This document shows positions 1 through 9,156 of a stretch of DNA of 64,000 nt, piece by piece. A program made the position numbers and the translations under genes. The notes below the pieces were generated by a model, which did not search any database, had not been told where the DNA came from, and worked only from the letters and a program-made list of their open reading frames with translations. The stretch comes from CALBRZ01 sp964511065 (GTDB lineage Bacteria; Planctomycetota; Planctomycetia; Pirellulales; S012-138), in NCBI GenBank assembly GCA_964511065.1, contig CAZEEG010000017.1:1-64000 (forward strand). The letters run 5' to 3'. Each line of letters opens with the position of its first letter. The first letter of the stretch is position 1.

Positions 1-125
1 CCCCCCAGGTGCCCGCGCCAACGAGTTCTCAGGGCAAGCACCAGGGCCATTAGAACCGGAGGCACCCATGGGACCATGGAAGCGCATCCCGGCAGCCAGG
101 TGAAGGCCCAAGAGGCGATGGCTGG
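1..125. other. Window edge, no gene seen
   Basis: This short stretch lies downstream of the topoisomerase VI A gene. I see no convincing reading frame, hairpin or repeat in it; it may be the edge of a neighbouring intergenic region. Confidence 0.4.
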
Positions 126-1283
126 TCAGTCGAGCCAGTCTTTGTCCTCGAGCCGCTCCGGGACATACACCTCGGTGACGTAGCTGATGTCTTTGCTGAT
201 AAGTGATTCGACCTCAAGCTTGAAGTCGTTCTCAAGCATCTTCTGAATCTCGCGCTGCCATGGCTTCTTGCTGGCGAACCAAGGATACCGGGCAATCTGC
301 TTGGCCCGCTTGATGTCCGAGGGCGTAAGGTTGATCTTTACGCTGTCGGAAAGTTCGCACCGATCGAAGTCGATGCTCCGCAGCCCGATGTAGCGCGCGT
401 CGGGAATTGCCATGCGGCGGCTTTCAAACGCGAGGTTGATCGAACCCTGCTTCAGCACGCTGTAGATGTAGTACCCCCACGGATCGTTATCGAGCAGGCA
501 GTAGACCGGCAGCTTCAATTCATTATGTAGGCGGTACAGCAGTCGCCGCACCCCCCGGGGTGGCTGGCCGTTACCGTGCGTGAGGATGCAGCGGTGCTTG
601 CGCCAGAACTTATCCTCGTTGAACCGACGCCAGACCGTGTCTTTTTCGACATGGAGGATGAAATCGGCGTCGTGTTCCTTGAACTGGATGACCTCTGGTT
701 CAACGATGGACGGAATGCTGTACCCGCCCGATCCCAGGCGCGTGCAGTCGATCTCGTCGCCACTGTCCACCAGCACAATATTGCCGACCATCGTGCCGCG
801 ATTGGAGGCGAACACGTGCAGCTCTTCGCGGAGCGCATCCAGTGTTACTTCCAGGTCTTCGATTACCGGATCGCACTCGGCCTGGTCGTCGAAGGTTTCT
901 TCCTTAGTGCCTTCGATCGTGTGCTTGAGCAGGTAGAACAGACCACGGATGCTGGTGGTCTTGCCCTCGCTGATGAGCTGCTTGCAGCCGCTGGCCACCA
1001 GCAGGGTTTGCATGTAGCTCTTGGCCTGCGACAGGTTGAACAACTGCCGTTTGTTCTTGTTCTTGCCCATCTCGATGATACGCTTCTGCTTGTTGTAGCG
1101 CACATTGGAGAGGGCCCGGGTGGGAACCTCGATGAACGGTTCGCGCTGCTTCTCGGCGAAGCGGGTAACGTCGTTCGCCAGATCCACCAGGTCGCCCAGT
1201 GTCTTGCGGTCCCGTGGCGTCAGCTCGACGGGCTGTTTTTCCTCGGTCGCCGCCACTTGGCGAGTGGGTTTCTTCTTGGCCAT
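126..1283 (-). CDS. top6A: DNA topoisomerase VI subunit A (Spo11-like)
   Basis: This 385-residue protein is the DNA-cleaving subunit of a type IIB topoisomerase, which cuts both strands through tyrosyl-DNA links and needs the ATPase subunit B (coded at 56634-58724). The winged-helix 5Y-CAP part holds IRGLFY with the catalytic-type Tyr at residue 117, the same Phe-Tyr arrangement I recall for yeast Spo11. The Toprim part follows, with HVEKD (Glu213) and the metal-binding DND at 265-267. The start is the ATG at 1283 (MAKKKP). The frame stays open for 89 more codons upstream, but that extension reads like noncoding sequence. Length is close to archaeal A subunits, which I recall as about 350-390 residues. 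In archaea the A and B genes are commonly adjacent; here no partner flanks it. Confidence 0.93.
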   Translation of the reverse strand: MAKKKPTRQVAATEEKQPVELTPRDRKTLGDLVDLANDVTRFAEKQREPFIEVPTRALSNVRYNKQKRIIEMGKNKNKRQLFNLSQAKSYMQTLLVASGCKQLISEGKTTSIRGLFYLLKHTIEGTKEETFDDQAECDPVIEDLEVTLDALREELHVFASNRGTMVGNIVLVDSGDEIDCTRLGSGGYSIPSIVEPEVIQFKEHDADFILHVEKDTVWRRFNEDKFWRKHRCILTHGNGQPPRGVRRLLYRLHNELKLPVYCLLDNDPWGYYIYSVLKQGSINLAFESRRMAIPDARYIGLRSIDFDRCELSDSVKINLTPSDIKRAKQIARYPWFASKKPWQREIQKMLENDFKLEVESLISKDISYVTEVYVPERLEDKDWLD

Positions 1284-1919
1284 TTTCCTAAAGCACCTGG
1301 TTGGTGAGGTGGACTGGATCCGTTGCCGGGGGCTACCGGAGAATTGCCGGGCAATGGGGGCACTCCCCGCTGGCTTCCGGCAATACGGCCCTAACGTATC
1401 GGCTTGGTGAATGTTCCGTGAGGACAGGGGGCTGTTGTAAGTCTGGCGATTGTCCCAGGTGCAAGCAAGGTCGGAAAGGGGGCGCGGAACGGTCAGGCAA
1501 GGTTTGAGGCCGCCGATGGGATGGCCATTGAGTATTCGGCGCATACCCACCGTTTGCCGTGCCCCCCCCCAATAAGGCCGGTGCCTGCGATCCTACCGGT
1601 GTTATGAACGGTAACTCATCAGAAAACATTGACTTGAATGCAGCCGGCCCGGTAACCTAACGACCGATCAAAGAAACTTCATGTGAAGCTCAATCCGTCG
1701 GTGCGATGGCCGTATGGATGGATGGCAGCCCACAGTCGATTGGCCAAGTGGCAATGAATTAGCCAAGACTTGGCAACGACTTGGCTAGGTGTGCTTCGCA
1801 CGAAAACCATATGCGTCCGCCGCACGATCCGACCGCAGCAATCGTAACTTAACGCTGCGCCGAGGTGGTGCGGTTTGCGACTTTCCCGCCACCGGTATCC
1901 TCCCTGCCGATTCGACGCC
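1284..1919. other. Intergenic region with CTTGGC half-sites
   Basis: Divergent region between top6A and the PSD1 gene. I see no coding frame with a believable start. It contains a run of nine C residues near 1561-1569 and, at 1742-1787, a cluster of GCCAAG/CTTGGC elements (listed separately). Promoters for both flanking genes should lie here, but I could not pick convincing -35/-10 pairs. Confidence 0.5.
1742..1787. promoter_or_regulatory. Cluster of GCCAAG/CTTGGC half-sites, possible operator
   Basis: A perfect palindrome GCCAAG-A-CTTGGC sits at 1762-1774. The 8-base arms TAGCCAAG (1760-1767) and CTTGGCTA (1780-1787) form an overlapping inverted repeat, and a further GGCCAAG lies at 1742-1748. 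Repeated inverted half-sites about 130-180 bases before a gene start suggest binding by a dimeric regulator, but no known consensus was recognised. Confidence 0.35.
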
Positions 1920-4802
1920 ATGATCGACGCCACTTCTGCGCTGGTTCGCTGGACATTTCGCCTGACGGCTTGGGCCGTGTTGCTTGCTCCAGCATGGGCC
2001 GGCGAAGAATCTCCCGCCGGTGGGCAGGCGGCCGAGTCGGCCCCTCAGCAGGCCGGTAAGCCCCCGGTGTTCGAGCAGCACGTGCTTCCCATCTTCCAGA
2101 AGCATTGCATCCGCTGTCACAACGAAACGACCAGCAAGGCCGAGCTGGATTTGACGTCTGCCCAGGGCGTCTTTCAGGGCGGTGAGTCGGGCTCGACGGT
2201 GGTTCCCGGTTCACTGGAGGAAAGCCTGCTGTATGACATGGTTCACGAAGGCTACATGCCGCCCGAGGAAGATAAGACGCTCTCTGCGGCAGAAGTCGCC
2301 ACGATTCGCGACTGGATCAAGAGCGGGGCTCGGCTGGAAGCAGGCTCGCCCGAGGAACTCATCGCCGCGGGCGAAGTCAGCAATCACGACATTGAACCGC
2401 TGCTGCTGTTGCGCTGCGCGGTCTGCCATGGGCTGCGGACGCAGGAAGCCGGGCTCGATGTCCGCACCAAGCAGTCGTTGCTCAAGGGCGGGAAGTCCGG
2501 TCCGGCCATTGTGCTGGGCAAGCCGGAAGAAAGCCTGCTGTTGAAGAAAATTCACTCCGGCGAGATGCCGCCGCGCAAGCGGTTGATCGAGGCCGGCGTG
2601 TTTCCGCTCTCGGAAAGCGAGATCGAACTGCTCACGCGGTGGATCGAGTTGAAGGCCCCGGAAGTACACATCGAGCCAGATGTCGCCACCGCCGAGCCTG
2701 ATCCGCTGGTGACCGATGAGGATCGGCAGTTCTGGTCGTTTCAGCCGCCACGGCGTCCGCCCGTGCCGAAGGTATCGGCGGTGCAACAGGTGAGTAACCC
2801 GATTGATGCGTTTCTGCTCGAAAAGCTTGAACAGCGGGGGCTCAGCTTTGCTCCGCCCGCTGAGAAGCTCACGCTGCTGCGCCGGGCCAGTTTCAACCTG
2901 ACCGGGCTTCCGCCCTCGCCCGAGGATGTGGAGTCTTTCCTGGCTGATACCGCGCCGGGAGCCTACGAGCGAATGATCGAGCGGTACCTCGCTTCGCCGC
3001 GGTATGGCGAGCGGTGGGGCCGGCACTGGCTCGATGCCGCGGGGTACGCCGATTCGGAAGGCAAACGCAGCGCCGATCCGCTGCGGCCCAATGCCTACAA
3101 GTACCGCGATTATGTCATTCGCGCATTGAACGACGACAAACCGTACGACCGTTTCCTGCTCGAACAGATCGCCGGCGACGAATTGGAGGACGTGGAAAAC
3201 GCGGAAACGATCACTCAGGAAATGGTGGATAACCTGGTTGCGACCGGGTTCCTCCGCATGGCACCCGACGGTACCGGTTCCGACGTCGTCAATCGTGTTC
3301 CAGAGCGATTGGAGGTGGTCGCCGACGAGATCGACATCTTCAGCACCACGGTGTTGGGATTGACCATCAAGTGCGCCCGCTGCCACTCGCACAAGTACGA
3401 TCCCATCCCGCAGCGCGATTACTACCGTCTCGCAGCCGTGTTCAAGGGGGCGTTCGACGAACACGACTGGCTGAAGCCAGCCTCCGTGCCCGGTCAAACC
3501 GCGGGCAAGCGGGCGGGCCGGACCTTGGCCATCGGTACGCCGCAGCAGTGGGCCGAAATGGAGGCCGACAATCGCAAGATCGACGAGGAGATTGCAACCG
3601 AGCGGCAGCGGTTGGAAGACCTGGCCCAGCGTCTCAAGGAAGAACGAAACCTGGACGACAAGGAAGTCCAAAAGCAGGCCGAATACGTCAACATGAAACG
3701 CACCGTGGATGGCCGCATCCGTTCGCTCGAATCGCAGCGGCAGGCTGCGCCACAGATTCGGGCCCTTTGGGACCGCGGGCAGCCATCGCCGACTTATGTG
3801 TACCGTCGCGGCGATTATCTCCAGATTGGCCGACTGGTGGGGCCCGGGGTGCCTTCGGTTCTGACCGATGGCAAGACGCCGTTTGAAGTGACACCGCCTT
3901 GGCCGGGGGCCGAAAAAACGGGCCGCCGATTGGCACTTGCCCGGTGGCTGATCCGGCCCGACCACCCGCTGACCACCCGCGTGATGGTCAACCGCATTTG
4001 GCACCATCACTTTGGGCGAGGAATCGTGGCCAGCGTGGGGAACTTTGGCAAGTTGGGAACGCCGCCCACCCACCCCGAACTGCTCGATTGGCTAGCCACG
4101 GAATTCGTGGCCCGGGGCTGGAGTATCAAAGAGATGCACCGGCTAATCATGACCAGCACGGCATATCGGCAATCATCGATGGTGAACGAAGCGCTGCTGG
4201 CAGCCGATCCGAATAACGAACTGGTGTCGCGGATGCCGCTTCGCCGCCTCGATGCCGAGGAACTGAATGATTCGCTGCTGGCGGTGTCGGGCCGCTTATC
4301 GCTGAACATGTACGGCCGGCCCGACCCGGTAGACGTTCGGCCCGATGGGCTGGTCACGCCGCGACCTACAGACGGCCTTTGGCGGCGCAGTGTTTATGTG
4401 CTGCATCGCCGGAAGGAAATTCCCACCGTTCTGGAAACCTTCGACCAACCGCAGATGAACCCTCACTGCGTCGGCCGGGTCACCTCGACGGTAGCCCAGC
4501 AGGCGCTCTACCTGATGAACAACGGCATGGTGCGCGGGCTCAGTCAGGCGTTCGCCGAGCGTGTGGCTGCCGAGGCCGGGAATCTCACGGCCCAAGTCGA
4601 GCGTGCCATTCTGCTGGCCTATGGGCGGCCTGCCAGCAGCCATGAACGGCAACAAGGCGTGGAAGCCTTGGAAGAACTGGCGGCTGCCTGGAGCGACCAT
4701 CTGCGTTCGGCCGGTCAGGACGTGGCCGAGGCACCGCAACAGGCGCTGGCCAGTTATTGCCACATGCTGCTGAATTCCGCCGAGTTCTTGTATGTGGATT
4801 GA
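1920..4802 (+). CDS. Planctomycete cytochrome-type PSCyt1-DUF1549-DUF1553 (PSD1) protein
   Basis: A 960-residue exported protein. A signal peptide (about residues 1-27, ending AWAGEE) is followed by two cytochrome c-like motifs, CIRCH at 63-67 and CAVCH at 166-170, which fit the PSCyt1 domain. A DUF1549 region (about 290-500) contains a third motif, CARCH at 485-489. A charged, probably coiled-coil linker (about 545-605) leads to the DUF1553 region (about 700-950). The ATG at 1920 is chosen because it opens directly into the signal peptide; a TTG at 1875 would add 15 unlikely residues. In planctomycetes this family is typically paired with a DUF1501 gene, as here, where the partner starts 68 bases later. 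Covalent haem binding is expected from CxxCH, but the cellular role of the family is unknown. Confidence 0.9.
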   Translation: MIDATSALVRWTFRLTAWAVLLAPAWAGEESPAGGQAAESAPQQAGKPPVFEQHVLPIFQKHCIRCHNETTSKAELDLTSAQGVFQGGESGSTVVPGSLEESLLYDMVHEGYMPPEEDKTLSAAEVATIRDWIKSGARLEAGSPEELIAAGEVSNHDIEPLLLLRCAVCHGLRTQEAGLDVRTKQSLLKGGKSGPAIVLGKPEESLLLKKIHSGEMPPRKRLIEAGVFPLSESEIELLTRWIELKAPEVHIEPDVATAEPDPLVTDEDRQFWSFQPPRRPPVPKVSAVQQVSNPIDAFLLEKLEQRGLSFAPPAEKLTLLRRASFNLTGLPPSPEDVESFLADTAPGAYERMIERYLASPRYGERWGRHWLDAAGYADSEGKRSADPLRPNAYKYRDYVIRALNDDKPYDRFLLEQIAGDELEDVENAETITQEMVDNLVATGFLRMAPDGTGSDVVNRVPERLEVVADEIDIFSTTVLGLTIKCARCHSHKYDPIPQRDYYRLAAVFKGAFDEHDWLKPASVPGQTAGKRAGRTLAIGTPQQWAEMEADNRKIDEEIATERQRLEDLAQRLKEERNLDDKEVQKQAEYVNMKRTVDGRIRSLESQRQAAPQIRALWDRGQPSPTYVYRRGDYLQIGRLVGPGVPSVLTDGKTPFEVTPPWPGAEKTGRRLALARWLIRPDHPLTTRVMVNRIWHHHFGRGIVASVGNFGKLGTPPTHPELLDWLATEFVARGWSIKEMHRLIMTSTAYRQSSMVNEALLAADPNNELVSRMPLRRLDAEELNDSLLAVSGRLSLNMYGRPDPVDVRPDGLVTPRPTDGLWRRSVYVLHRRKEIPTVLETFDQPQMNPHCVGRVTSTVAQQALYLMNNGMVRGLSQAFAERVAAEAGNLTAQVERAILLAYGRPASSHERQQGVEALEELAAAWSDHLRSAGQDVAEAPQQALASYCHMLLNSAEFLYVD

Positions 4803-4870
4803 ACCGTAAACGCTGGGCCGCAACTTCAGCTTCCATACGTAGCGCGACTTCCGACACGACAGCACCCGAC

Positions 4871-6376
4871 ATGAAACGCTATTCCAACTCCGATCACCCG
4901 TCCCATTCTTTGCAGGACTGCACGCGCCGCGGCTTTTTTCACCGCATGGCCCAAGGCATGCATGGTGCCGCGTTGGCTTACGTGTTTGGCCAAGACCTGC
5001 TGCGATCCGGGGTGGCGCTGGCCGAGCAGGCACATGCTCGGGCGTCGGGTGCGCGCCGCGTTTACGACCTGAAGCCGCGGCGGCCGCATTTTGAGCCCAA
5101 GGCCAAGGCGGTGATTCACCTGTTTATGAACGGCGGGCCCAGCCAGGTTGACACGTTCGATCCTAAGCCGATGCTCGCTAAGCACCACGGCAAGCCGTAC
5201 TTTCACGAGATTGCGGCCGACGTGTCCTCGCCGCAGTCGGCCGGGGGACTGATGCGGAGCCCCTACCAGTTCAAGCAGTACGGTCAATGCGGAACCTGGG
5301 TTTCCGAGGCACTACCGCATATCGCCCAGCACGTAGACGACATTGCGGTCATCCGCTCGATGTTCAACTCGCACCCCAATCACGAGCCTGCGCTCTACAA
5401 GATTCATTCCGGCCAGTTGCTGCCGGGACTGCCTTCGCTGGGATCGTGGGTTGTGTATGGATTGGGCAGCGAAAACCAGAATCTGCCGGCGTACGTGGTG
5501 CTGGATGATCCGCTGGGGCTGCCCGTCAACGGCGTGCAAAATTGGCAGTCGGGCTACCTGCCGCCGGTTTACCAGGGAACCCGGTTGCGTTCGACCGGAT
5601 CGCCGATTTTGAACCTGCGGCCGGAAACCGACGACCCGCCCGAGGTCGTCCGCTTGCAGCGGCAATTGCTGCGGCAGATGGACGAAGCCCACCGCGGCCA
5701 GCGGCCGGGCATGTTGCAATTAGACGCCCGAATCGCCAGCTACGAGCTCGCTGCGCGCATGCAACTGGAAGCCACCGACGCCTTGGACCTGACCCAGGAA
5801 TCCCAGGCCACCTTAGATGCCTACGGGGTGGGCAAACAACCCACCGATTCGTACGCGAGGCGCTGCCTGATGGCGCGGCGGCTTGTGGAGCGGGGCGTGC
5901 GGTTTGTGCAACTGTACATCAACGCGCAGATTTGGGATAATCACAACCGTCTGGAATCGTCGCTCAAATCAGCGGCCGACCGCACGGATCAACCCACCGC
6001 GGCGCTCCTGGCCGACCTCAAACAGCGAGGTCTGCTGGACGATACGCTGGTGATCTGGGGCGGCGAGTTTGGCCGTCTGCCAATCGCGCAATTGACCAGC
6101 AACGGCGACCTCGCCCAAGCCGGACGCGACCACGGCCCCGCCGGATTTAGCCTGTGGATGGCCGGCGGCGGTGTCAAAGGCGGCGTCGTCTACGGCAACA
6201 CCGACGAGATCGGATATAAGGCTGTTGAAAACCCCGTCAGCGTGGCCGACTGGCATGCTACGATCCTCCACCTGTTGGGCATGGATTATCGCGAGTTGTC
6301 GTTCCTGCGCAACGGCCTGGAAGACCGTCTCACCGGCACGCAGGAAGCCCGAGTTGTAAAGGAAATTCTGGTTTGA
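4871..6376 (+). CDS. DUF1501 protein with twin-arginine signal
   Basis: A 501-residue protein of the DUF1501 family, which belongs to the alkaline-phosphatase/sulfatase fold group by family knowledge. The N-terminus carries CTRRGFFHRM, a twin-arginine export motif, so it is probably exported folded. The core shows MNGGPSQVDTFDPK, typical of the family, and WGGEFGR and GRDHGP near the C-terminus, where metal-ligand residues are expected. The ATG at 4871 is taken as start because it places the RR motif near residue 20; the frame continues upstream into the end of the PSD1 gene but without a better start. Its TGA stop overlaps the TTG start of folP. Substrate and function are not known; the gene pair suggests joint action with the cytochrome-like PSD1 protein. 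Confidence 0.88.
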   Translation: MKRYSNSDHPSHSLQDCTRRGFFHRMAQGMHGAALAYVFGQDLLRSGVALAEQAHARASGARRVYDLKPRRPHFEPKAKAVIHLFMNGGPSQVDTFDPKPMLAKHHGKPYFHEIAADVSSPQSAGGLMRSPYQFKQYGQCGTWVSEALPHIAQHVDDIAVIRSMFNSHPNHEPALYKIHSGQLLPGLPSLGSWVVYGLGSENQNLPAYVVLDDPLGLPVNGVQNWQSGYLPPVYQGTRLRSTGSPILNLRPETDDPPEVVRLQRQLLRQMDEAHRGQRPGMLQLDARIASYELAARMQLEATDALDLTQESQATLDAYGVGKQPTDSYARRCLMARRLVERGVRFVQLYINAQIWDNHNRLESSLKSAADRTDQPTAALLADLKQRGLLDDTLVIWGGEFGRLPIAQLTSNGDLAQAGRDHGPAGFSLWMAGGGVKGGVVYGNTDEIGYKAVENPVSVADWHATILHLLGMDYRELSFLRNGLEDRLTGTQEARVVKEILV

Positions 6377-7281
6377 GCCTCGCCGCACGGTTCCCCGGTC
6401 GCGCCGATCGTTGGCAACTGCGAACCAGAACGTTGGAATTGGGCACGATGCCGCTGGTGATGGGCATCGTGAACGTGACGCCCGACAGTTTCTCGGACGG
6501 AGGCCGCTTCCTGGACCACCAGGCGGCCTTCGCCCACGCCCGGCGATTAGTCGAAGAAGGCGCCGACCTGCTCGATATTGGCGGCGAAAGCACACGCCCT
6601 TATTCCGCGCCGGTGCCCGTCGATGAAGAAATCCGACGGGTACTGCCGGTGGTGGAGTTTGCAACCCGAGAACTGTCGGTGCCGGTTTCGATTGATACCT
6701 CGAAATCGGCGGTTGCCGCCGCGGCGCTGGAAGCGGGCGCCGAGATCATCAACGATGTGTCCGCCCTGACCGCCGATCCGGCGATGGTTCCGGTGGCGGT
6801 CCGGGCAGGTGCCGGCGTCTGCGCGATGCACATGCAGGGAACGCCGCAAACCATGCAGGACGCTCCCCAGTACGGCGACGTGGTGACGGAGATCCACCAA
6901 TACCTGCAATTGCGCCGCGATACGCTACAGTCTGCGGGAATTGCCCTGGAGAGGATCGCGCTCGACCCTGGCATTGGCTTCGGCAAAACCCATCAACACA
7001 ATTTGACGCTTCTGGCGAGCAGCTACCGCTTTCACGACCTGGGCTGCCCGCTGCTGCTGGGGGCAAGTCGTAAAGGATTCATTGGCAAGGTGTTGCGGCG
7101 TTTCTCCTTGGGGGACGACGAGGCCGGCCGCGCCTCCGGCACCATTGGTACGGTCCTGGCGTTGGCGGCACAGGGCGTACAAGTTCTGCGGGTGCATGAT
7201 GTTGCGGCCGTCAAACAGGCGTTGGCCCTGTTCGCTGCCTGCGGCGGCATCGACGGCAATCCGCTCAAGCTCGATCCCTAA
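6373..7281 (+). CDS. folP: Dihydropteroate synthase
   Basis: This cytoplasmic 302-residue enzyme joins p-aminobenzoate to 6-hydroxymethyl-dihydropterin pyrophosphate in folate synthesis. Diagnostic motifs are GIVNVTPDSFSDGG near the N-terminus, GGESTRP, the DTSKS strand, DPGIGFGKT and GASRKGF, with RVHDV at the C-terminal end; all are intact. The start is TTG at 6373, overlapping the DUF1501 stop in TTGA, because the family normally has the short W..R.R.L segment (WQLRTRTLEL) before the first motif. The alternative ATG at 6448 would cut that segment off. The overlap implies translational coupling to the DUF1501 gene, an unexpected partner for a folate gene. Confidence 0.95.
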   Translation: MSLAARFPGRADRWQLRTRTLELGTMPLVMGIVNVTPDSFSDGGRFLDHQAAFAHARRLVEEGADLLDIGGESTRPYSAPVPVDEEIRRVLPVVEFATRELSVPVSIDTSKSAVAAAALEAGAEIINDVSALTADPAMVPVAVRAGAGVCAMHMQGTPQTMQDAPQYGDVVTEIHQYLQLRRDTLQSAGIALERIALDPGIGFGKTHQHNLTLLASSYRFHDLGCPLLLGASRKGFIGKVLRRFSLGDDEAGRASGTIGTVLALAAQGVQVLRVHDVAAVKQALALFAACGGIDGNPLKLDP

Positions 7282-7452
7282 GCTTGCCGATATGGAATCA
7301 AACTGTCTCCGGAATTGGCTCGCCGGCAGTCCTGTATGACCGGCACAAAAATCACCCTCTCCGGGGGCTTTTCTTTCCTGCGAGAAGTAGCTACATTTCT
7401 CACAGAGTGAAGGGGCGAAAGGCAGCAGTGCAAAAGGTTTACAACGTTCCTC

Positions 7453-7480
7453 TTGCACGCTGTGCCTGCCGTCCTATAAT
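7453..7480 (+). promoter_or_regulatory. Sigma70-type promoter of tRNA-Gly
   Basis: A TTGCAC -35 box (7453-7458) and a perfect TATAAT -10 box (7475-7480) are separated by 16 bases and end 24 bases before the mature tRNA. This is one of the best promoter matches in the window and should produce the tRNA precursor, possibly reading on into tig. Confidence 0.75.
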
Positions 7481-7504
7481 ACCCCTCTCACCTATCACTG
7501 GCAT

Positions 7505-7577
7505 GCGGGTGTAGCTCAGTTGGTAGAGCACAACGTTGCCAACGTTGTTGTCGTGGGTTCGAATCCCATCACCCGCT
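7505..7577 (+). tRNA. tRNA-Gly (anticodon GCC)
   Basis: A 73-base cloverleaf. Acceptor arms GCGGGTG (7505-7511) and CACCCGC (7570-7576) pair fully. The D stem is GCTC/GAGC, the anticodon stem CAACG/CGTTG encloses loop TTGCCAA with anticodon GCC at 7538-7540, and the T arm is GTGGG-TTCGAAT-CCCAT. The discriminator base is T and CCA is not encoded. It lies 74 bases before tig. Confidence 0.97.
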
Positions 7578-7650
7578 CTTGATCACTCCCCGTGGTCCCA
7601 CTGTTGGCCCGGGGAGTTTGGCTATCAGGAATGTAGCAGAAAGCAGATTC

Positions 7651-9156
7651 ATGGCCTCGGACGAATCGCCCACCCCCGGCTCTGCAGACACTTCCACGGC
7701 CGTTGAGCAAGACGAAACGAAGCGGCTGGATCTGAAGGTGGAAATCGAGTCTCGCGGTGCCTGCGAACGGCATGTCACCGTCACGGTGCCGCGCGAGGAG
7801 ATCGATCGCTACTTCGACGAGGCGTTCAGCGAAATGATGCCGACGGCCCAGATTCCCGGCTTTCGGGCTGGGCGGGCTCCGCGGAAGCTGGTCGAAAGCC
7901 GCTTTCGCAAGGAAGTGGCCGATCAGGTGAAAGGTTCGCTGCTGGTTGACAGTATCGGGCAAGTCACCGAGGAACACAATCTGGCAGCCATTAGCGAGCC
8001 GGACTTGGACGTTGAGGCCATCGAGGTTCCCGAAGAAGGGGCGATGACCTTCGAGTTCGATATCGAGGTTCGCCCTGAATTCGATCTGCCGCAGTGGAAA
8101 GGTCTTACGGTCGAGCGGCCTGGCCGCGAAATCTCCGATGCTGATGTCGATAGCCGCCTTAGAGAGGTGCTTGAGCCGCTGGGGCGGACTGTTCCGCACG
8201 ACGGACCGGCCGAACTCGGCGACATGGTCGCGGTCGATATCGAGTTCTACCGCGGCGATGAGCTGCTGAGCACGGTTGAAGAAGAGTTGCTGACCGTCCG
8301 CGAGCGTCTCGTGCTGGTGGACGGTACCATTGACAATTTCGGCGAACTGCTGGCGGGTGTCAAAGCCGGCGAGCAGCGCGAAACGACGTTCAAGCTCTCG
8401 GACGATGCTCCCAATAAGGAGCTGCAGGGCCAGGAGGTGCGCGCCGTCTTTAAGGTGCTGGAAGTCAAGCGGTTAGAGCTGCCTGAACTTTCGCCTGAGG
8501 TGCTGCAGAATCTCGGGGATTTCGAAGATGAGGAGCAGCTTCGCGAGGCGGTTCGCAGCGACCTGACCCGCCGCATCGAGTACGAACAGCACCGCCGGGC
8601 ACGCGAGCAGGTGATCGCCGCTCTGACCGAGTCGGCCAACTGGGAGTTGCCCGCGGAAATGCTTCGTCGGCAGGCTCAGCGCGAGCTTGAGCGGCAAGTG
8701 CTGGAGTTGCGGCGGAGTGGATTTAGCGAAGAGCAGGTTCGCACGCACATCAATATTCTCCGGCAGAACAGTCGTTCGGCAACGGCCAAGGCCCTTCGAG
8801 AGCACTTCATCTTGGAGCGGATCGCCGAAGAAGAGAACGTCGAGGCCGACCAGAAGGACTACGATCTCGAAATTCTGCTGATCGCCAGCCAGTTGCGCGA
8901 GTCGCCTCGCCGGGTTCGGGCACGCTTGGAGAAGTCCGGGCAGATGGATGCCCTGCGCAATCAGATCATCGAGCGCAAGGTGATCGATCTGATTCTGGCA
9001 AACGCCAATTTTGTCGATGTGCCCTTTGAGATGCCCGATCGCACGGAAACGGCCATCGATCATGCCGTAGGCGGCGAGGCGTCTGAAGATGACTCGGCCG
9101 GGGAAGCAAGCGGCGAAGAGGGCGGCGGCGAAAGCAGCGATTCCTCTGCTGGCTAA
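7651..9156 (+). CDS. tig: Trigger factor (ribosome-bound chaperone)
   Basis: This 501-residue protein meets nascent chains at the ribosome exit tunnel and has a prolyl-isomerase domain. The ribosome-docking loop GFRAGRAP is at residues 70-77. A FKBP-type domain (about 195-285) begins after ELGDMVAVDIEF, and the helical chaperone domain follows, with TAKALREHFILERIAEEE in the usual C-terminal position. It ends in an acidic, Gly/Ser-rich tail after about residue 465 that is not part of the core fold. The ATG at 7651 is chosen because the frame upstream runs into the tRNA-Gly gene. No strong Shine-Dalgarno sequence is visible. In many bacteria tig precedes clpP and clpX; here two clpP genes follow after a 720-base gap. 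Confidence 0.93.
   Translation: MASDESPTPGSADTSTAVEQDETKRLDLKVEIESRGACERHVTVTVPREEIDRYFDEAFSEMMPTAQIPGFRAGRAPRKLVESRFRKEVADQVKGSLLVDSIGQVTEEHNLAAISEPDLDVEAIEVPEEGAMTFEFDIEVRPEFDLPQWKGLTVERPGREISDADVDSRLREVLEPLGRTVPHDGPAELGDMVAVDIEFYRGDELLSTVEEELLTVRERLVLVDGTIDNFGELLAGVKAGEQRETTFKLSDDAPNKELQGQEVRAVFKVLEVKRLELPELSPEVLQNLGDFEDEEQLREAVRSDLTRRIEYEQHRRAREQVIAALTESANWELPAEMLRRQAQRELERQVLELRRSGFSEEQVRTHINILRQNSRSATAKALREHFILERIAEEENVEADQKDYDLEILLIASQLRESPRRVRARLEKSGQMDALRNQIIERKVIDLILANANFVDVPFEMPDRTETAIDHAVGGEASEDDSAGEASGEEGGGESSDSSAG

Noticed and set aside
576..1307. Plus-strand frame of 243 codons across top6A
   Set aside because: Antisense to the catalytic motifs of topoisomerase VI A; no independent support.
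2211..4073. Minus-strand frame of 620 codons inside the PSD1 gene
   Set aside because: It is antisense to a gene with clear CxxCH and DUF motifs; long antisense frames are common in high-GC genomes, and the translation has no motif.
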